Assembly (NCBI RefSeq): GCF_001619615.1
Contig: NZ_LQQP01000009.1
Span: forward strand, 170,431-234,430
Direction of reading: 5' to 3'
Length of the DNA: 64,000 nt
From: Microbacterium sp. T32
Lineage (GTDB): Bacteria; Actinomycetota; Actinomycetes; Actinomycetales; Microbacteriaceae
Made by a program: the position numbers and the translations under genes. The notes beneath the pieces were generated by a model, which saw only the letters and a list, made by a program, of their open reading frames with translations, did no database searches and was not told where the DNA came from. Of this stretch, positions 18,244 to 26,330 are shown one piece after another (positions within the stretch are counted from its first letter, which is position 1; each line of letters starts with the position of its first letter).

Positions 18244-18609
18244 TCAGGCCGGTCGCTCCACCATCGTGGCGGCATGATCGGCGACCCACGCCATGAGCGG
18301 AAGCACATGCGTCATGAGGTCGGCTCCGAGGTCGGTCAGGGCGTACTCGACCCGCGGTGGCACCTCGGGGTAGGCCGTGCGCCGGACGAGGCCGTCGGTC
18401 TCCAGCGTCTTCAGGGTGCTCGCGAGCATCTTCTCACTGATCCCGGAGATGTTCCGGCGGAGTTCGCCCCAGCGCTGCGTCCCGTCGGACAGCGCGACGA
18501 GGACGAGCACGCCCCATTTGCCCATCACATGGTCGAGAACCGTCCGGGTCGGGCATCCGTCCGAAAACGTTCCCGGCCGCTCGGCCCGCATTTCCGCAAG
18601 ACTCACCAT
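18244..18609 (-). CDS. HxlR (DUF24) family redox-type transcription regulator, QorR-like
   Basis: The 121-residue protein is a winged-helix HxlR regulator: DHVMGKWGVLVLVALSDG, then RWGELRRNISGISEKMLASTL, the recognition helix. Its only cysteine is C19 (SDGCPTRTV), in the position used for thiol-based sensing by YodB and QorR. It is divergent from a quinone-reductase gene and is probably its repressor, released by quinones or disulfide stress. That role is inference from the family and position. Confidence 0.88.
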   Translation of the reverse strand: MVSLAEMRAERPGTFSDGCPTRTVLDHVMGKWGVLVLVALSDGTQRWGELRRNISGISEKMLASTLKTLETDGLVRRTAYPEVPPRVEYALTDLGADLMTHVLPLMAWVADHAATMVERPA

Positions 18610-18616
18610 CACGCCA

Positions 18617-18639
18617 GTACCTAACTCCAAAGTGGGTAC
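18617..18639. promoter_or_regulatory. Probable HxlR operator
   Basis: GTACC (18617-18621) and its complement GGTAC (18635-18639) form a dyad 8 bp upstream of the HxlR start codon and about 65 bp upstream of the reductase gene. HxlR/DUF24 proteins commonly bind GTAC-type inverted half-sites, so this is a good autoregulatory operator candidate. Confidence 0.5.
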
Positions 18640-18641
18640 CG

Positions 18642-18655
18642 ACATTCCGGAATGT
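18642..18655. promoter_or_regulatory. Perfect 14-bp palindrome in the HxlR/QorB intergenic region
   Basis: ACATTCCGGAATGT is exactly self-complementary and lies 2 bp beyond the GTAC dyad, towards the reductase gene. It could be a second operator or part of the reductase promoter. Confidence 0.4.
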
Positions 18656-18704
18656 GTCTCGAACGGGCGCGTTGGTTTGGGCGTACCGACCGAAAGGACA
18701 CACC

Positions 18705-19562
18705 ATGACCCTCCTCGTCTCCGCCGCCAACGGCCACCTCGGACGCCACGTCCTCGACGCTCTGATCGAGCGCGGGGTCCCGGCATCCGACATCGTCGCC
18801 GGCGTCCGCACCCCCGCCAAGGCCGACGACGTCGCCGCCCGCGGCATCCGCGTGGTCGAGTTCGACTACTCCTGGCCCGAGACCCTGACCGCCGGGCTCG
18901 AGGGCGTCACGCGCGTCCTGCTCATCTCGGGCACCGACCCCGACCGCGCCACCGGCCACCGCAACGTCGTCGAGGCCGCGCGGGCCGCGGGCGTCGAGCG
19001 TCTCGTCTACACCAGCGCGCCGCGCGTCGACGAGGTCGAGTACGCCCTGGGCGCGGATCACCTCGCGACGGAGCGCGCGATCGCCGAGTCGGGAATGACC
19101 GCCACGATCCTCCGCAACAACTGGTACACCGAGAACTACCTCGACGCCGTCTCGCGTGCGGCGGAGTCCGGCGTCATCGTCGCCGCGGCCGGGGAGGGAC
19201 GGGTCGCCAGCGCGAACCGTCGCGACTACGCCGAAGCCGCCGCCGTCGCCCTGACGACCGACGACCTGGCGGGCCAGACGCTCGAGCTCGCGGGCGACGT
19301 GACGTGGACGTACGACGAGCTCGCCGCTGCGGCTTCCGAGGTGCTCGGGCGCGAGGTCGTCTACCAGTCGGTGACGCTCGAGCAGCTGACCGCGGGCCTG
19401 CAGCAGGCGGGCCTGGATGCCGGGACCGCGGCGTTCGTCGCCGGCATCGACGACGCGATCGCCCGCGGCGCGCTGTCGCAGACCGACGGCACCCTCGCCC
19501 GCGTCATCGGCCACCCGACCACGCCGCTGGTCGACGGTCTGCGCGCCGCGCTCGGCCGCTGA
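18705..19562 (+). CDS. QorB-like NAD(P)H:quinone oxidoreductase (atypical SDR)
   Basis: The 285-residue protein starts with a Rossmann site, LLVSAANGHLGRHVLDAL, and runs LLISGTD, YTSAPRV and LRNNWYTENYL, the pattern of QorB/SDR_a2 quinone reductases. It should reduce quinones with NADPH. The ATG at 18705 follows GAAAGG; an earlier in-frame start lies inside the operator region. It is divergent from, and probably controlled by, the HxlR gene. The first reading of the locus is a quinone-detoxification switch. Confidence 0.88.
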   Translation: MTLLVSAANGHLGRHVLDALIERGVPASDIVAGVRTPAKADDVAARGIRVVEFDYSWPETLTAGLEGVTRVLLISGTDPDRATGHRNVVEAARAAGVERLVYTSAPRVDEVEYALGADHLATERAIAESGMTATILRNNWYTENYLDAVSRAAESGVIVAAAGEGRVASANRRDYAEAAAVALTTDDLAGQTLELAGDVTWTYDELAAAASEVLGREVVYQSVTLEQLTAGLQQAGLDAGTAAFVAGIDDAIARGALSQTDGTLARVIGHPTTPLVDGLRAALGR

Positions 19563-19580
19563 CCCCGGTCCGGCCCGGGC

Positions 19581-19931
19581 TCACGCACTCGCGCGGGCCC
19601 GGGCCGTCAGCCTCCGTTCGCGCATCGCGAGGAACAGCGGGAACGTGAAGGCGAACGCGGTCAGCCCGGACAGCACGACGTACAGCCACGCGTGCCGCAT
19701 GCCGAGGCGCCGAGCCTCCACGAGTAGGAAGATGCTTCCGGCCACCGCCACGACGAGCAGGTCGACGGTGATCGACGACACCGCCGGGCCGCTGGTCACG
19801 AGGTCGCCGAGGAAATCCGCCATCTGCACCACGGCCAGGACGTTGAAGGTCCAGGTTCCGACGAGTCCGAGCAACGACAGCACGAGGAACGCGATCGACA
19901 GCGGGGTCCAGTGCTTGGTGAGGTCAGCCAT
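19581..19931 (-). CDS. DUF2834-like small membrane protein
   Basis: The 116-residue protein has four hydrophobic segments (TPLSIAFLVLSLLGLVGTW; a central helix; SSITVDLLVVAVAGSIFLLV; and a terminal one). The layout fits DUF2834, which has no known function. The ATG at 19931 opens MADLTKHWTP; a very long in-frame extension upstream is shadow reading. It converges on the QorB-like gene. Confidence 0.7.
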   Translation of the reverse strand: MADLTKHWTPLSIAFLVLSLLGLVGTWTFNVLAVVQMADFLGDLVTSGPAVSSITVDLLVVAVAGSIFLLVEARRLGMRHAWLYVVLSGLTAFAFTFPLFLAMRERRLTARARASA

Positions 19932-19994
19932 GGAACGATCGTGGCGGTCCACCCGCCCCCGATCCAGCCCCGCCCCGGTGTCGGAGCCCCGCGC

Positions 19995-20000
19995 TACCGT
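19995..20000 (+). promoter_or_regulatory. -10 hexamer of a probable leaderless promoter (DksA-type gene)
   Basis: TACCGT ends 6 nt before the ATG at 20007. A GGGGGA run overlaps the gap but is too close to the start codon to act as a ribosome site. Confidence 0.5.
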
Positions 20001-20006
20001 CGGGGG

Positions 20007-20348
20007 ATGGATGCCACCCGAGCCACCGCGCTCCTCGACGAGCTCGACCGGGCCGTCGAGCGGCGTCTCCGGCACCTGACCGCCGATGCCGACAGCCTGC
20101 GGCACGATCGGGCGGATGCCACGGCCGACGACGAGCACGACCCCGAGGGGTCGACGCTGTCGGGGGAGTGGGCGCACGTCGACGCTCTGGCCCGCGAAGC
20201 GCGCGCGGAGCGGGACGAGATCCGCGCGGCGCGGGAGCGCGTGGCATCCGGGACCTTCGGGGTGTGCGAGGTGTGCGGCCGTCCCATCGCGGAGGCACGC
20301 CTGGAGGCGCGGCCGACGGCGCGACGGTGCATCGCCTGCGCGACCTGA
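20007..20348 (+). CDS. TraR/DksA-type C4 zinc-finger protein
   Basis: The 113-residue protein has a helical coiled N-terminal part and a C-terminal four-Cys zinc finger (C87, C90, C108, C111: CEVC and CIAC). This is the TraR/DksA layout, though actinobacterial members lack the clear acidic tip of E. coli DksA, so RNA-polymerase binding is only assumed. The ATG at 20007 fits the -10 hexamer just upstream. The SCO4848-like gene follows 21 nt later. Confidence 0.85.
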   Translation: MDATRATALLDELDRAVERRLRHLTADADSLRHDRADATADDEHDPEGSTLSGEWAHVDALAREARAERDEIRAARERVASGTFGVCEVCGRPIAEARLEARPTARRCIACAT

Positions 20349-20357
20349 ACCCCCGCG

Positions 20358-20363
20358 TAGGCT
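20358..20363 (+). promoter_or_regulatory. -10 hexamer of a probable leaderless promoter (SCO4848-like gene)
   Basis: TAGGCT ends 6 nt before the GTG at 20370, in the short gap behind the zinc-finger gene. Confidence 0.45.
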
Positions 20364-20369
20364 CGGAGG

Positions 20370-20585
20370 GTGGAACCGCTGCTCATCGTCCTGCTCTTCG
20401 CCAACGCCGTCTTCAACGCGGTCGTGTGGCCCCGGTTCTACCCGCGGATCGCGAAGGACCCCCGGGCGCGGGATGCCGCGGGCAAGCCGACCCCGTTCCT
20501 CATCGTGCACACGGTGCTCATCGCGATCGCCCTCGTGCTCGCGCTCGCGTCGGTGATCGCCGCGATCGCGGCGATCGTCTCCTGA
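20370..20585 (+). CDS. SCO4848-family small membrane protein
   Basis: The 71-residue protein has two membrane helices (LIVLLFANAVFNAVVW and a long C-terminal one) joined by the conserved loop RFYPRIAKDPRARD. This is the actinobacterial SCO4848 family, function unknown. It starts with GTG. Confidence 0.8.
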   Translation: MEPLLIVLLFANAVFNAVVWPRFYPRIAKDPRARDAAGKPTPFLIVHTVLIAIALVLALASVIAAIAAIVS

Positions 20586-20696
20586 GCCGCTCGCGCGGCG
20601 CTTCTGTAGAATGAAGGGGCGGGTTCGCCCGTCGCACCTCGTGCATCTACCTACCGGACCGGCAAGGCGGCACCGCCCCCTGCCCCGGAGATCCTC

Positions 20697-21944
20697 ATGC
20701 ACCACCCTGCCCCGACCGTCGCGCACCGCTCGCTGATCCACCACACGGGGTTCTGGTTCTTCCCCGTCGCGTTCGTCGCGCGACTCCCGTTCGCGATGAT
20801 GACGGTCGGCGTGCTGGCGCTCGTCGTCGCGGTGCGCGGTTCCGTCGCGCTCGGCGGACTCACGTCGGCCGCCGTCGGTATCGGCGTCGTCGTGGCGGGG
20901 CCGATCCTGGGCGACCTCGCCGACCGGTTCGGGCAGTCGCGCGTGCTCGTTCCCACGGGCCTGGCCAACGGCATCCTGCTCGCTCTCTTCCCGGTCGTCG
21001 TGGGCTCGCCGATCGGCGACGGCTTCGTGCTCGCCGCCGCGGTGGCGATCGGCCTCACGGGTCCGCAGACGGCGGCGATGTCGCGGAGCCGCGTCATGGC
21101 GTTGATCGGCGACCGGGTCGCCCCCGACCGCCGGGAGCGCACGTTCTCTCGCGCCATGGCCTACGAGTCCGCGGCCGACGAGACCGCGTTCGTCGTCGGC
21201 CCGTTCGTCGTGGGTGTGCTCGCGGCGGTTCTCGCGCCGTGGGCGCCGATCGTCGCCGCCGCGGTCCTCAGCCTCATCTTCGTCACGGCCTTCGCGCTGC
21301 ACCCGACGGGTCGCGTGGTACCCGTCGCGGCCGAGCGCGGGGCGATGGCACCCGCGCGCGAACTGCTCCGGCCGCGGATCCTCATGCTCGTCGTGGCTGT
21401 CATCGGCGTGGGCGCGTTCTTCGGCTCGACGCTCACCTCGCTCACCGCGTTCATGGAAGCGCGGGGAGCCGCCGAGGCCGGCGCCCTGCTGTACGGCGTG
21501 ATGGGCGTCGGTTCGGCGGTGCTCGCGCTCGCGGTCGCGGTGCTCCCCGCTCGGTTCTCGCTGCGGTGGCGGCTCGTGACGTTCGCGATCCTGCTCTTCG
21601 CCTCGGCGGGGGCGTACTCGGTCGGCGGGTCGGTCGTCACCGTGACGGCGGTGCTGTGCCTCATGGGCGTCGGTGTGGGCCCGTCGCTCGTGACGCTGTT
21701 CAGCCTCGCGGGACACCGAGCCCCGGCCGGGCGCACCGCCACGACGATGACGGTGCTCGCCTCGGCGCTGACCCTCGCGCAGGCGCTGTCGTCCGCGGTC
21801 ACCGGTGCCGTCGCCGAGCGCGTGTCGGTCGAGACGGCGATGCTGTTCCCCGCGGGGGCGGCACTGATCGTGCTCGCCATGGCCGCGGTCAACCTCGTTC
21901 ACGCGGGCCGGTGGGATGCCGCCCGCCCGTCGTCGATCGGATAG
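20697..21944 (+). CDS. MFS transporter
   Basis: The 415-residue protein has about twelve membrane helices and the MFS loop signature GDLADRFGQSRVLV after helix 2. The substrate cannot be read from the sequence. GGAG lies 7 nt before the ATG. A possible promoter, TAGAAT (20608-20613), precedes a leader of about 80 nt with a CGGGTTCGCCCG hairpin. Its last 46 bp overlap the end of the convergent YidC-like gene. Confidence 0.85.
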   Translation: MHHPAPTVAHRSLIHHTGFWFFPVAFVARLPFAMMTVGVLALVVAVRGSVALGGLTSAAVGIGVVVAGPILGDLADRFGQSRVLVPTGLANGILLALFPVVVGSPIGDGFVLAAAVAIGLTGPQTAAMSRSRVMALIGDRVAPDRRERTFSRAMAYESAADETAFVVGPFVVGVLAAVLAPWAPIVAAAVLSLIFVTAFALHPTGRVVPVAAERGAMAPARELLRPRILMLVVAVIGVGAFFGSTLTSLTAFMEARGAAEAGALLYGVMGVGSAVLALAVAVLPARFSLRWRLVTFAILLFASAGAYSVGGSVVTVTAVLCLMGVGVGPSLVTLFSLAGHRAPAGRTATTMTVLASALTLAQALSSAVTGAVAERVSVETAMLFPAGAALIVLAMAAVNLVHAGRWDAARPSSIG

Positions 21945-22657
21945 ATCCGCCGCAGGACCAAGCGCTGCCCGAACGTCCACAGCGTCGTCACCGCGAGGTA
22001 GAGCCCCGCGGCGAGCGGGACGAACAGCGCGACGACCGCGGTGGTGAAGGGCAGGACCGCCGTCATCACGACGACGGCGCGCGGGGTCGCCGGATCGAAC
22101 GGCGGGCGCAGGAAGCGGCGCGTGAGTTCGCCCGCACCGGCGATCACGGCGACGAGGATCCCGAGGAGCAGCACGGTCGTGGCATCCGCGCCCCCTCCGG
22201 TGACGGCGGCGAGGAGGCTCGTGCCGAGCGGGACGCCGGCGAGTTGCTGCGTGAGCAGGGCGTTGGCGTGTCCCGCCACCGTCGGATGCAGGAACACGGC
22301 GTAGAGCAGCCCGACGACGGGCGCTTGCGCCAGGACGGGGAGGCATCCCGCGAACGGGGAGACGCCCGCGTCCCGGTACAGCTGCATGGTTTCGCGCTGG
22401 AGGCGTTCGGGGTTCTTGCCCCAGCGTTCGCGCAGCACGCGCAAGCGCGGGGCGAGCCGCGCGCGGTCGCGTTCCGCGCGGGCCTGCGACACCCCGACGG
22501 GGATGAGCACGGCGCGGACGACGAGGGTCACGAGCACCACGGCGAGCGCGGCCGCCGCGGCACCCGCGAGCGGGGTGAGGAAGGACGTAAGAGCCAGGAG
22601 GCCCTGGGTGGTCAGGTCGAGCAGGGCCGCGAGCGGCGGCAGGGCGAAGAAATCCAA
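21899..22657 (-). CDS. YidC/Oxa1-family membrane insertase (second-copy type)
   Basis: The 252-residue protein shows the five-helix core of YidC: RAVLIPVGVSQARAERDRARLAP with the conserved Arg of the hydrophilic groove, then the cytosolic LRERWGKNPERLQRETMQLYRDAGVSP loop. It lacks the large N-terminal periplasmic domain, as in Gram-positives. The main yidC of this lineage usually sits at rpmH-rnpA, so this is probably an auxiliary copy. It starts with TTG. The small membrane gene next door is probably its partner. Confidence 0.85.
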   Translation of the reverse strand: MDFFALPPLAALLDLTTQGLLALTSFLTPLAGAAAAALAVVLVTLVVRAVLIPVGVSQARAERDRARLAPRLRVLRERWGKNPERLQRETMQLYRDAGVSPFAGCLPVLAQAPVVGLLYAVFLHPTVAGHANALLTQQLAGVPLGTSLLAAVTGGGADATTVLLLGILVAVIAGAGELTRRFLRPPFDPATPRAVVVMTAVLPFTTAVVALFVPLAAGLYLAVTTLWTFGQRLVLRRIYPIDDGRAASHRPA

Positions 22658-22742
22658 GGAAGTGTCCGTTCGTGGAAGCGATCAGGGCGTGATCGGCCAC
22701 GAAGGGAGGCCACCGCGGCGCCGTCGAGGGCGCGGGGGCGTG

Positions 22743-23030
22743 CTACGCGGCCGCGGCCGCGCGTCCGGGAGCTCGCGGGCGCGGGTGGCCGGCGGCGTCG
22801 GGATCGCTCTGTGCGAGCGGAGCGGAGGGGTCGATGGGGCGCGTCGCCGCGACCGGCGGGGAGCCGGACAGGAGCCGGAACACTACCACGGCGATCGCGA
22901 CGGTGAGCACGACCGCGGCCGCCAGCGCGAGGGCCAGCAGCGGAGCGGGCGACGACCCGCCATCGGGGACGAGCGCGAGCTCCGCGGCGACGAGCAGGAG
23001 GTTCAGTGCGCTGAGGAAGGACGCGATCAT
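22743..23030 (-). CDS. Small membrane protein next to yidC (DUF6412-like)
   Basis: The 95-residue protein has one helix near the N-terminus, a second at about 30-55 (LLALALAAAVVLTVAIAVVVF), and an Ala/Pro-rich tail with SDPDAAGHPRPRAPG. I recall that tail motif from small proteins encoded beside auxiliary yidC genes in this family (DUF6412), but that is memory and not proof. It lies 85 nt upstream of the yidC copy on the same strand. Confidence 0.6.
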   Translation of the reverse strand: MIASFLSALNLLLVAAELALVPDGGSSPAPLLALALAAAVVLTVAIAVVVFRLLSGSPPVAATRPIDPSAPLAQSDPDAAGHPRPRAPGRAAAAA

Positions 23031-23082
23031 TCCGTGCCCCCTCTCGCCGGTCCAGCCCTCACGCTACCAGCGGCCCGGTGGC

Positions 23083-23088
23083 TACGCT
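23083..23088 (+). promoter_or_regulatory. -10 hexamer of a probable leaderless promoter (ACT-domain gene)
   Basis: TACGCT ends 7 nt before the ATG at 23096; a second ATG follows immediately as codon 2. Confidence 0.45.
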
Positions 23089-23095
23089 TTCGAGC

Positions 23096-23605
23096 ATGAT
23101 GACTCTCGTGATCACCGTGGTGGGCGACGACCGCGCCGGGCTCGTGGCATCCCTCGCCGACATCGTCGACGCGCACGGCGGCAACTGGGAGACGAGCGAG
23201 CTCGCGGAACTGGCCGGCGCGTTCGCCGGAATCGTCGAGGTGTCGGTGGCGCCCGATCGCGCCGACGACCTCCGGGCCGCGCTCGAAGCCGCGGCCGGCA
23301 CGCTGCGCGTCACGGTGCACGGTCCGGCGCCCGTGGCGACGAACCCGGCCCGCACCGTCGCGTTGACGGTGATGGGCAACGACCGTCCGGGGATCGTGCG
23401 GGAGATCACCGGGGCGCTGAACGCCCGCGGCGCCAGCATCGCGCGCATGTCGACCGAGACGACGGATGCCGCGATGGCGGGCGGTCGCCTGTTCGAGGCG
23501 TCGGTCACCGCGACGCTGCCCGAGGGCGGCCGGGTCGACGAGCTGGTGGAGGACCTTCAGGGTCTCGCGGCGGAGATCCAGGTCGACGTCACGCTGATCG
23601 ACTGA
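23096..23605 (+). CDS. Two-ACT-domain protein (GcvR-like)
   Basis: The 169-residue protein is two ACT domains in tandem: TVVGDDRAGLVASLADIVDAHGGNW at the start and LTVMGNDRPGIVREITGALNARGASI in the second half. GcvR-type proteins sense amino acids, glycine in E. coli, but no DNA-binding domain is present, so it may act through a partner. Its last 17 bp overlap the convergent DUF3054 gene. Confidence 0.85.
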   Translation: MMTLVITVVGDDRAGLVASLADIVDAHGGNWETSELAELAGAFAGIVEVSVAPDRADDLRAALEAAAGTLRVTVHGPAPVATNPARTVALTVMGNDRPGIVREITGALNARGASIARMSTETTDAAMAGGRLFEASVTATLPEGGRVDELVEDLQGLAAEIQVDVTLID

Positions 23606-23978
23606 CCCGCAGGCGCGCGACGAGCGCCGCGATCGCGCGCCACCCGACGAGGAACAGCAGCAGGGTGATTCCCGCGACGATGACGAACGCCACCGCGACG
23701 CCCTGACCGCTCAGCGCCCGGAGCAGCATTCCGGCGACGAGCGTGACGGCCCACACGGGCAGTCCGGTCCGGAGCGGCGCGGCGGGACGCCGCCAGCCGA
23801 GGCTCACGACCCAGCCGAGCAGGAGCCCCGCGAGGAAGGGCCACGCGGTCGTGGCGAGGCCCGATCCGCCCGGGCCGAGGATGCCGCCGTCGTGGGTCGC
23901 CCGCCCGATGGCGGCGAACACCACCACGAGCACGACATCGAGGAGCAGGGCGAGGAAGGCTGCGCGGCGGATCGTCAC
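23589..23978 (-). CDS. DUF3054 family membrane protein
   Basis: The 129-residue protein has four membrane helices; LLLDVVLVVVFAAIGRATHDGG and AWPFLAGLLLGWVVS are the recognisable DUF3054 blocks. Function unknown. The GTG at 23978 gives the usual length; a longer in-frame reading passes the VanZ-like gene and was rejected. Confidence 0.8.
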   Translation of the reverse strand: MTIRRAAFLALLLDVVLVVVFAAIGRATHDGGILGPGGSGLATTAWPFLAGLLLGWVVSLGWRRPAAPLRTGLPVWAVTLVAGMLLRALSGQGVAVAFVIVAGITLLLFLVGWRAIAALVARLRVSRSA

Positions 23979-24019
23979 GCTCCATCCTCGCACCCGCGGG
24001 TCGCCCGCCCGGCCGCCGT

Positions 24020-24036
24020 GTATCGCGGACGTATCG
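24020..24036 (+). promoter_or_regulatory. Direct repeat upstream of the vanZ-like gene
   Basis: GTATCG at 24020-24025 recurs at 24031-24036, an 11-bp offset typical of OmpR-family regulators. The same element lies before the response-regulator gene and the vanY-like gene. It sits about 67 bp upstream of the start codon. Confidence 0.45.
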
Positions 24037-24102
24037 GTTCGTGCAGACGGTGGGACAACGTCGCGCGCGATCCGATGGAGTCTTCCGATCCTTGGAGGCC
24101 AG

Positions 24103-24528
24103 ATGTCCGCCCGTCCCGCTCCGACGTTCACCGTCGGTCGCATTCTCGCCGCCACCTTCGCCGTCGCCGCGGTCGCCGGGCTCACCCTGGCCCCGCGGTC
24201 GTGGGCCTGGCCCGCGCGCTCGTGGGCACTCGAAGCCGTCGCGCTCCTGCCGACGCGGTGGGCCGACTTCCTGCTCGGCGGCGACGCGGATCGAGCGCTG
24301 AACATCGTGATCTTCGTCCCGCTGGGGGCCGCGATCGCCGCGCTGCTCCCGCTGCGCTGGGTGCCGGCATCCGTGGGGGTGGGGTTCGCGATCTCGTGCG
24401 CCGTCGAGATCGCTCAGACGGTCATTCCCGGTCGTGTCCCCGACGTCGCCGACATCGTCGCCAACACCGCGGGAGCGCTCGTGGGCACCGTGCTCGTCCT
24501 GGCCGTGAGGCTCATCGCGCGGCTGTGA
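24103..24528 (+). CDS. VanZ-like membrane protein
   Basis: The 141-residue protein has four membrane helices with the VanZ-family NIVIFVPLGAAIA and SCAVEIAQTVIPGRVPDVADIVANTAGALVG motifs. VanZ proteins give low-level teicoplanin resistance in enterococci, but most actinobacterial members have no proven role. A strong ribosome site, TTGGAGG, precedes the ATG. Its last 17 bp overlap the end of the convergent sensor-kinase gene. Confidence 0.85.
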   Translation: MSARPAPTFTVGRILAATFAVAAVAGLTLAPRSWAWPARSWALEAVALLPTRWADFLLGGDADRALNIVIFVPLGAAIAALLPLRWVPASVGVGFAISCAVEIAQTVIPGRVPDVADIVANTAGALVGTVLVLAVRLIARL

Positions 24529-25618
24529 ACGAGGCGCGACGCGGGAGGTGAAGGCGCGCCCGCAGCCCACCGTCCTCGCGCGGCCACAGCTCGAGGAGTC
24601 CGCCGTGCGCCCGCGCGATCGACACGACGATGGCGAGTCCCAGCCCCGCGCCGTCGCGGGATCCGCGGGCGCGGCCCGCACCGCGGACGAAGGGTTCCGG
24701 CAGCGTTGCCACCAGCTCGCGCGTCAGGAGCGGGCCGGAGTTCTCGACCTCGACGACGACGGCGGTCGCCGTCCCGCGCACGTCCACCCGCACCCACCCG
24801 CCCGGGACGTTGTGCACGACGGAGTTGCGAACGAGGTTCGCCACGGCCTGGCGGACGAGCAGCTCGTCGCCCTCGACCGGGTCGCTCGTCGAGGTCGTGA
24901 CCGCGAACTCGACGTGGGCGCCCGCTTCCGCGTCGCGCTCCTCCTCGACCACGGCCGTGGCGACGGCGGCGACGTCGACCGGTCCCGGGCCGACGCCCCC
25001 GCGCCGCCCCACGCGCGCGAGGGTCAGCAGGGCCTCCGTGAGGCGGATCGCGCGCTCGTTCGTGGCCTCGAGGCGGGGGAGGAGGACGGCGAGGTCGACG
25101 CCGCCCGGGTCGGCGCGCGCGACTTCCAGCAGAGTCCGCGTCGTCGCGAGCGGCGTCCGCAGTTCGTGCGACGCGTTGGCCGCGAACCGCTGCTGCTCCT
25201 CGAGGGTCTCGCTCAGGCGCGCGATCATCGCGTCGAGCGTGTCGGCCAGATCGGTGAGCTCGTCGCGACGCCCGGGCAGGTCGACCCGCTGCCCGAGGTC
25301 ACCGTCGCGCACCGCGCCCGCGGCATCCGTGATCCGCGTGAGCGGCCGCAGCATGATCCCGGCGACGATCCACCCGCCGCCGAGGCCCACGACCGCGAGG
25401 CCGGCGACGGTCCACCACGCGTAACGGACGAACGCCGCGATGAGGTCGCGCCGGGCGGGAGTGAACTCGCCGCTGTCGGCGAAGAGGTTGCCGTCGGGGA
25501 GGAAGCGCAGGACGAGGAACCCGAGCGTGAAGACCGCGATGCCGACGAGCACGACGAAGACCGCGTAGCTGAGCGTGAGCTTCACCCGGACGGACAGACC
25601 TGGCGGACGCTCACGCAT
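24512..25618 (-). CDS. Sensor histidine kinase (VanS-like)
   Basis: The 368-residue membrane kinase has two membrane helices around a short extracytoplasmic loop, a HAMP region (IVAGIMLRPLTRITDAAG), the H-box FAANASHELRTPLATTR with the phospho-His, an N-box (RQAVANLVRNSVVHN) and a G-box (GAGLGLAIV). The short sensor loop of about 35-40 residues resembles VanS-type sensors of membrane or wall stress. It overlaps the regulator by 8 bp. The signal is unknown. Confidence 0.88.
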   Translation of the reverse strand: MRERPPGLSVRVKLTLSYAVFVVLVGIAVFTLGFLVLRFLPDGNLFADSGEFTPARRDLIAAFVRYAWWTVAGLAVVGLGGGWIVAGIMLRPLTRITDAAGAVRDGDLGQRVDLPGRRDELTDLADTLDAMIARLSETLEEQQRFAANASHELRTPLATTRTLLEVARADPGGVDLAVLLPRLEATNERAIRLTEALLTLARVGRRGGVGPGPVDVAAVATAVVEEERDAEAGAHVEFAVTTSTSDPVEGDELLVRQAVANLVRNSVVHNVPGGWVRVDVRGTATAVVVEVENSGPLLTRELVATLPEPFVRGAGRARGSRDGAGLGLAIVVSIARAHGGLLELWPREDGGLRARLHLPRRASFTAAR

Positions 25619-26279
25619 CCGCGGGCCCCATGCGATACCCGACGCCCGCGACCGTCTGGATGAGCCAGGGTTCGCCGAGGCGCTTGCGCAGCGTGGAGAT
25701 CGTGATGCGCACCGCATTGGTGAAGGGGTCGGCGTTCTCGTCCCACGCCCGCTCGAGGAGAGCCTCGGCGCTGACGACCCCGCCGGCGGCGGTCATGAGC
25801 ACCTCCAGGACGGCGAACTGCTTGCGGGTGAGCGCGACGTAGTGACCGTCGCGGAAGACCTCGCGGCGGAACGGATCCAGACGGATGCCGTGCTGCTCGA
25901 GGACCGGAGGCGTCGCGGCCGTGCGGCGGCGCTCGAGCGCCCGCAGGCGCAGCACCAGTTCCCGCAGCACGAACGGCTTGGTCAGGTAGTCGTCCGCGCC
26001 GCTCGCGAAGCCGGTGACCTTGTCGTCCAGGCGATCGGCGGCGGTGAGCATGAGCACCCGCGGCGCGCCGGGCTGCCCGGAGAGGTGCCGGGCGATCTCG
26101 TCGCCGTTCGGGCCCGGGATGTCGCGGTCCAGGACGACCACGTCGTAGCCGGTGTGGCTCAGGCGCTCCAGGGCGGTGTCGCCGTCCCCGGCGATGTCGG
26201 CGGCGATCGCCTCGAGCCGCAGTCCGTCGCGGATCGCTTCGGCGAGGAAGGGCTCGTCCTCGACGATCAGCACGCGCAT
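25611..26279 (-). CDS. OmpR-family response regulator (VanR-like)
   Basis: The 222-residue protein has a receiver domain with phospho-acceptor D51 (VVVLDRDIPGPNGDE), the conserved Lys in YLTKPF, and a C-terminal winged helix ending TVAGVGYRMG. It is the partner of the kinase behind it. TACGAT on the minus strand (26286-26291) ends 6 nt before the ATG, so the mRNA should be leaderless. A direct repeat lies over the place where the -35 would be, suggesting autoregulation. Confidence 0.9.
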   Translation of the reverse strand: MRVLIVEDEPFLAEAIRDGLRLEAIAADIAGDGDTALERLSHTGYDVVVLDRDIPGPNGDEIARHLSGQPGAPRVLMLTAADRLDDKVTGFASGADDYLTKPFVLRELVLRLRALERRRTAATPPVLEQHGIRLDPFRREVFRDGHYVALTRKQFAVLEVLMTAAGGVVSAEALLERAWDENADPFTNAVRITISTLRKRLGEPWLIQTVAGVGYRMGPADA

Positions 26280-26302
26280 CCCGTCATCGTAGGCGCGCCG
26301 AT

Positions 26303-26318
26303 GTATCGCGAGTGTATG
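26303..26318. promoter_or_regulatory. Direct repeat between the vanR-like and phosphoesterase genes
   Basis: GTAT recurs at an 11-bp offset (26303 and 26314), within TGTATCGCGAG followed by TGTATGTAGCG. It covers the likely -35 of the vanR-like promoter and touches the -10 of the divergent phosphoesterase (TAGCGT, 26319-26324). Read from the regulator gene the repeat is in reverse orientation compared with the vanZ and vanY sites. Confidence 0.45.
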
Positions 26319-26330
26319 TAGCGTGGCGGG

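Noticed and set aside
19581..22700. 1039-codon minus-strand open frame
   Set aside because: Only the last 116 codons are the DUF2834-like protein; the rest is antisense to an MFS and other genes.
24512..26279. Full vancomycin-resistance operon
   Set aside because: VanR/VanS-, VanY- and VanZ-like genes are present, but there is no VanH, VanA/B ligase or VanX, so no D-Lac pathway can be claimed.
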